DNA of 64,000 bases, from the NCBI GenBank assembly GCA_963920765.1, contig OY987244.1, positions 4,466,501 through 4,530,500 on the forward strand. The letters are read 5' to 3'. Every line of letters begins with the position of its first letter. Positions within the stretch are counted from its first letter, which is position 1. The notes beneath the pieces are model-generated. The model saw only the letters and a list, made by a program, of their open reading frames with translations, had not been told where the DNA came from and did not search any database. Made by a program: the position numbers and the translations under genes. This DNA comes from Ulota crispa. Its lineage: Eukaryota > Streptophyta > Bryopsida > Orthotrichales > Orthotrichaceae. Below, piece by piece: positions 60,036-64,000 of the stretch.

Positions 60036-60945
60036 GTTAACCCCTCATTGCAGGCGGATCTCGAAATATACGGGAAATGGGTACATAATTGTTCACTTAG
60101 GGAATGAGGGGTTAATGGGCTGGTCGCTGCTGCTGCCAATTAATTATAATGCTGTGTGGCAAATGTTTACATATTTTAATATTTTTTTCAAAAATTGCAT
60201 AAGACAATATTGCTTGTTGTCCATACAAAATTGCAAGAAGAGTAATATGGGACCTAGCATAGTGTTTGTGAGTTTTCTCACAAGACAACACCATATTCAT
60301 TAATATGAGAGTTTTCCATTGAAATGAGAATTTTCTATTGAAATGAGAGTTTTCCATTTGAAAAGAGAGGTAATTTAAAGAAAATTCAACAACTTTTTTA
60401 ATGTTAATTTAGCTAAAATTGAAGAGTTTTATGTCAATTTAACTCGATTTGAGTTAAATTGACATAAAACTCTTCAATTTTAGGGCAAATTTGAAAGGTT
60501 TTATGTCAATTTAACTCAAATTAATTAAATTAACATAAAACCTTTCAATTTTAGGGTAAATTTGGAAGGTTTTATGTTAATTTAACTCAAATCAAGTTAA
60601 ATTGATATAAAACCTTTCAATTTTGACCCAAAATTGAAGAGTTTTATGTTAATTCAACTTGAAACTCTCATTTTAATGGAACTTGCTAATTTAAGTCAAG
60701 ATCAACATGATTATTTTGAGAGGTCTCAAATCTCTCATTTTAATGAATATGGTGTTAGTTCAATTACTGAAAAAAATGAATGCTTTTAATGAGGTTGTTT
60801 TTTTGCCTCTGATGATGGACCATGTCTCCATAAGTACTTTAAAAATTATGTACTTACAAGAAAAACACTTTTTTTTCATCCTACAAAGTGTTTTCTTTTG
60901 TCATCCATCAAACAAAAAATGTCCAAATTGGCATTTAAAGATTAA
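60036..60945. repeat. TTAA-flanked short segments split by the palindrome array
   Basis: At about 60040-60116, TTAACCCCTCATTGCAGG faces GAATGAGGGGTTAA, giving a tiny hairpin. From 60116 to 60287 and 60753 to 60945 the sequence follows the D8 interior (AAATTGCAAGAAGAGTAA; GATGGACCATGTCTCCATAA). The array at 60288-60752 therefore appears inserted in a D8-like element. Confidence 0.5.
60288..60752. mobile_element. Foldback element with tandem palindromes
   Basis: Ends ACACCATATTCATTAAT and ATTTTAATGAATATGGTGTT are inverted and resemble family B/C tips. Inside (about 60412-60662) three to four units of about 70 bp each form a palindrome of GAGTTTTATGTCAATTTAAC or GGTTTTATGTCAATTTAACT and its inverse. 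Confidence 0.75.
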
Positions 60946-61295
60946 GGGCAACTCCACCGGTGCCCTCCCAAGGTTTGATACATGCCCAAAAGTGGATGAA
61001 AAATGTTGAGGGCCCTTTCAAAACCCTTTCAAGACACTTTGTCTTACCGTTTCTAGCAAGGGTCCTTTAAGACACTATTCATCACTATTCACCCCAAGTT
61101 TAGTGAACCTTACCCTCTAGTTTCCTTGATAAGTGGTCAAACAAATATTTACGGGGCATGATTTATGGGGCATGTTGAAGTGCAAGGCCACCTTTTGGAA
61201 GAGCATCTAGGTGGAAATCAAGGAGCTTGAAGGTCCTTCAAAAATAAAAAAATAGATGGAAACCTTTGAACTTGCACGGACCGGTGGAGATGCCC
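60946..61295. mobile_element. Family A Tourist-like MITE (A4)
   Basis: 350 bp; left GGGCAACTCCACCGGTGCCC, right GACCGGTGGAGATGCCC, with TAA at 60943-60945 and 61296-61298. The right TAA is shared with the next element. Confidence 0.85.
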
Positions 61296-61298
61296 TAA

Positions 61299-61621
61299 GA
61301 GCATCTCGACCGGGTGACTCCAACATGCTCAAAGTAGATGAAAAGTGTTGCGGACCCTCTTGAAACCCTCTCTTGACACTATGTCTTACCGTTTCTAACC
61401 CGTGTTTAGCAAGGGCCCTCCAAGTCACTATTCACAGCTATTCATCCTAAATTTAGTGAACTTTATCCTCACTTTGCTTGATAAGTGATCAACTGATTAT
61501 GTATGAAACATGTTGGAGTGCAAAATCACCTTTTTAAAGAGCATAGGAGGAGATCAAGGTACTTTAGGGCTGCCAAAACAGATGGAAAACTTTGAAAGAG
61601 GCCGGGCCGGTGGAGATGCTC
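61299..61621. mobile_element. Family A Tourist-like MITE (A5), abutting A4
   Basis: 323 bp; left GAGCATCTCGACCGGGTGAC, right GGCCGGTGGAGATGCTC, with TAA at 61296-61298 and 61622-61624. Same orientation as A4 but a different subtype, closer to A2. Confidence 0.85.
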
Positions 61622-61624
61622 TAA

Positions 61625-64000
61625 TACTGAGTTTTCACGGACCGTGCTGTTCTGGTATCATTAAAATGTCTAGAAGTGACTCCAAGGGGATTTGAGATCT
61701 CATTGACTGGAGTTAGAAAGCTTACTCATTATTGGGAGCGCATGCTCGTGGGCATTGGTGAATGCACTTGAAGGGATTTGATTGTTTATAAATCACTCAT
61801 TCTTGGTTTAGATGGCCATGTCAAGATCTATAATGTAAACTTTATGAACCCTAACTAAGTTCATATTTTCGAATGATGAGCGCATGGAAACAAGTCCTAT
61901 GCACAAGAAAATTTGGTTTTTCTTATAAAGATAACATGGGTGTTGGTTTTCTGACATTTGTACAATATAGATCTTCAAATATAGATCTTCAAAATATTTA
62001 TAGGTAAATGTTATTTAGTTTGAGGAATCACAATATTATTTCATCTGATAAACTCATGTTTTTAATTCAAAAAGTTTTCATTGGAAAATGATTTCAAAAT
62101 GTAAACATGAAAAGACCTATTGAAAAATTTGTCACCATAGAGCTTAATATTGCAAATTCTCATGATTAATAAATCAATAAATAAATAAATAAGCAAAAAA
62201 TCCTTGAGAAAATCAATGAGCTTTATTCTAATAGTCAATTATAGAAACGATTTTGATTTTATAAAAAATTTCTAACAATAAATTTATTGGTGATTACATT
62301 GGTGGACTCCATTACAAGAAATACAACTTAAAAAAGGGTGTTACCAAGTAATCCAAAAAAATTTGTAAACACAAATTGTATAGATTGACCTTATATGATA
62401 TTCAATCTTGTGTTGTGAAATAAAGGAGGTACAATGCAAACATGGTCACATTCATAAACAATAAGAAGTACGGAATATATTCACAATACAAAGTGGAGCA
62501 CCTTAATAGAAGTGTACAATAATTTTTTAGTTCTATAGCATTACAAATCTCACAAAACTAGTATACTTCAACTACACTAGTTTAGGTTTTATATGTTTTG
62601 AATTGAATATAAATTGAATTACTTTGGTTGTGTTGGAGCCTTTATTACTTTGTCACCGTACTCACTAATCAATTACTTATTTGTTGTTGAGTAGGATCAT
62701 AATATTCTTATGAATTTTGCAAGTAGTAAATCTACAAGTTGAAATATTGAATAGAAATGAGGTTTACATTTTGTTTTGTATTTTTTACATGTAAATTAAT
62801 TTTTTCATCAAACTAATACAATTGGAAATGGGGAATTAAACTATTTGATACAAGAAGAATATTGAGTAGCAAAATACTAGTATTTATTTATGAAATAATG
62901 GCGCTTGATAATTTAGAGTTCACCTAATATTCATATAGATGTCAATGGTTATGTATTGATCAAATCAACAAATTTTATTTGAAATTAAGATATCATTGAC
63001 TTTGCAATGCATTCATAAATTTGTGGTCCAAAACACTACAATTTTCACATACATAATTAGAATTAAAAAGAATGGCATTAAAAAAAAAAGTCAAATAATT
63101 AATTTCAGCAATTTGCACTTGAAGTTTGTTTTTCTTGTGCATTTACATTAAAAGTTCAGAACCCTTTGAGCACAAAGCAACTACTTAGTTCAACAAACAC
63201 AAGTAATTTGCCTCTAGCTTCATGAAGTAAATTGAAGGGATCATCTAATTTGCACTCAAATTTGCCAATAGCTTCTCTGTTAGGTAACTTGAGACACTTT
63301 CAAAGTAAATTCACTTGACTATGGCTTCCTAGCATAAGTAGATTATACTCTTGTGCAAAGGTTTACATATAAAAACCTAGAATCAATGTCTATTTCACCA
63401 ATAATCAACAATTTTAAATTCCATACTTCATTCATAAATATACATATCTATACCACTAAGTGGGGGCCTAACCCTCACTAATTCCACGTCCTTTTCTAGA
63501 ACCTTTTAGAAATTTTTGGTGGAAGTTGAAGTAATAACATATGCTCTAAATGTAAAACACCAAGCACTCTCCAACCATGTCCTTTTGAACTTTTTGGTGG
63601 AAGGTGAAACAATAAAGAATGCCCCAAATATAAAACATCAAACACCCTTCAATGATGTTTTAGAAAACCAACAAAACGCCAATTGCTCCATAGCAAAGTA
63701 TAAAAGTAACATCAAGATGAAGGCAATTATTATTTTTGGTTTGAAAAGATGACTAAAATGACAATGCATAAAGGTTAGATTTTGAATCAATTATGAGATA
63801 TTGATTTTTTCTAAAATGTATCACACTTAAATTCTAGACCAATTAATTTGTGATATATGAATATTTTGTAAAGTTGAATGTTGCATTACACATACATGTC
63901 CAACTCAGGCAAAGCTTGAGCATGTATACTAGTACTACATAAATGTAAGTTTATCATCTTGTTGTTGAGGAAAATTAACCAAAATCAACCAAGAGGGTTT
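61625..64000. other. Intergenic to window end, no gene recognised
   Basis: Very AT-rich with an AAAT repeat at about 62172-62195. An internal near-repeat occurs at about 63500-63660: CTTTTTGGTGGAAG and ATATAAAACATCAAACACCC echo TTTTTGGTGGAAGTTG and AAAACACCAAGCACTC. The 78-codon frame at 63516-63752 is made of this duplication and is not recognised. Confidence 0.35.

Overview
The window looks like nuclear DNA of a land plant. Evidence: a bHLH transcription factor with the plant-specific MYC-type N-terminal domain, a plant-type single-domain protein disulfide isomerase, small exons with GT-AG introns, and AT-rich intergenic DNA packed with short inverted-repeat transposons. A decayed fragment resembling plant mitochondrial rpl2 also occurs. 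The plant-type bHLH together with an animal-like ANKRD39 homologue suggests a non-flowering lineage (bryophyte, lycophyte or fern), but the sequence alone does not settle this.

Layout. 1-7100: intergenic DNA with several MITEs. 7112-13168 (minus): an eleven-exon bHLH gene encoding about 677 aa; its introns 6-9 carry MITEs. 13.2-30 kb: intergenic, almost entirely nested short repeats. 31.4-33.2 kb (minus): a candidate gene of small phase-consistent exons that I cannot identify. 34-41 kb: repeats, including a 727-bp hairpin element. 41586-42044 (plus): a single-exon, GC-rich PDI-like 5-1 gene with MITEs close on both sides. 43.9-47 kb: a nested repeat complex. 48351-48603: an 11-bp minisatellite. 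48775-51990 (plus): a four-exon ANKRD39-like ankyrin gene of 185 aa whose first exon/intron border has been copied four times in tandem. 53.8-57.1 kb: two more TTAA-flanked elements, one carrying the rpl2-like fragment. 57-64 kb: repeats, microsatellite, a palindrome array and two abutting Tourist-like MITEs.

The three recognised genes have no evident shared pathway. The most informative biology is in the repeats. (1) Intron 7 of the bHLH gene is essentially one MITE: removing it and one TGCA duplication restores an uninterrupted, in-phase exon, and its terminal repeat supplies the splice donor. This is a candidate recent intron gain by a transposon. (2) Two related MITE families (called B and C here) make 4-bp target duplications. 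(3) A family (called D here) with CCCCTAAAGG ends is flanked by TTAA, and an internal empty site shows TTAA is the target duplication, which is unusual for plants.

All exon models are read by eye from splice signals and phase; no alignment or transcript data were available. Repeat family letters (A-L) are my own labels.
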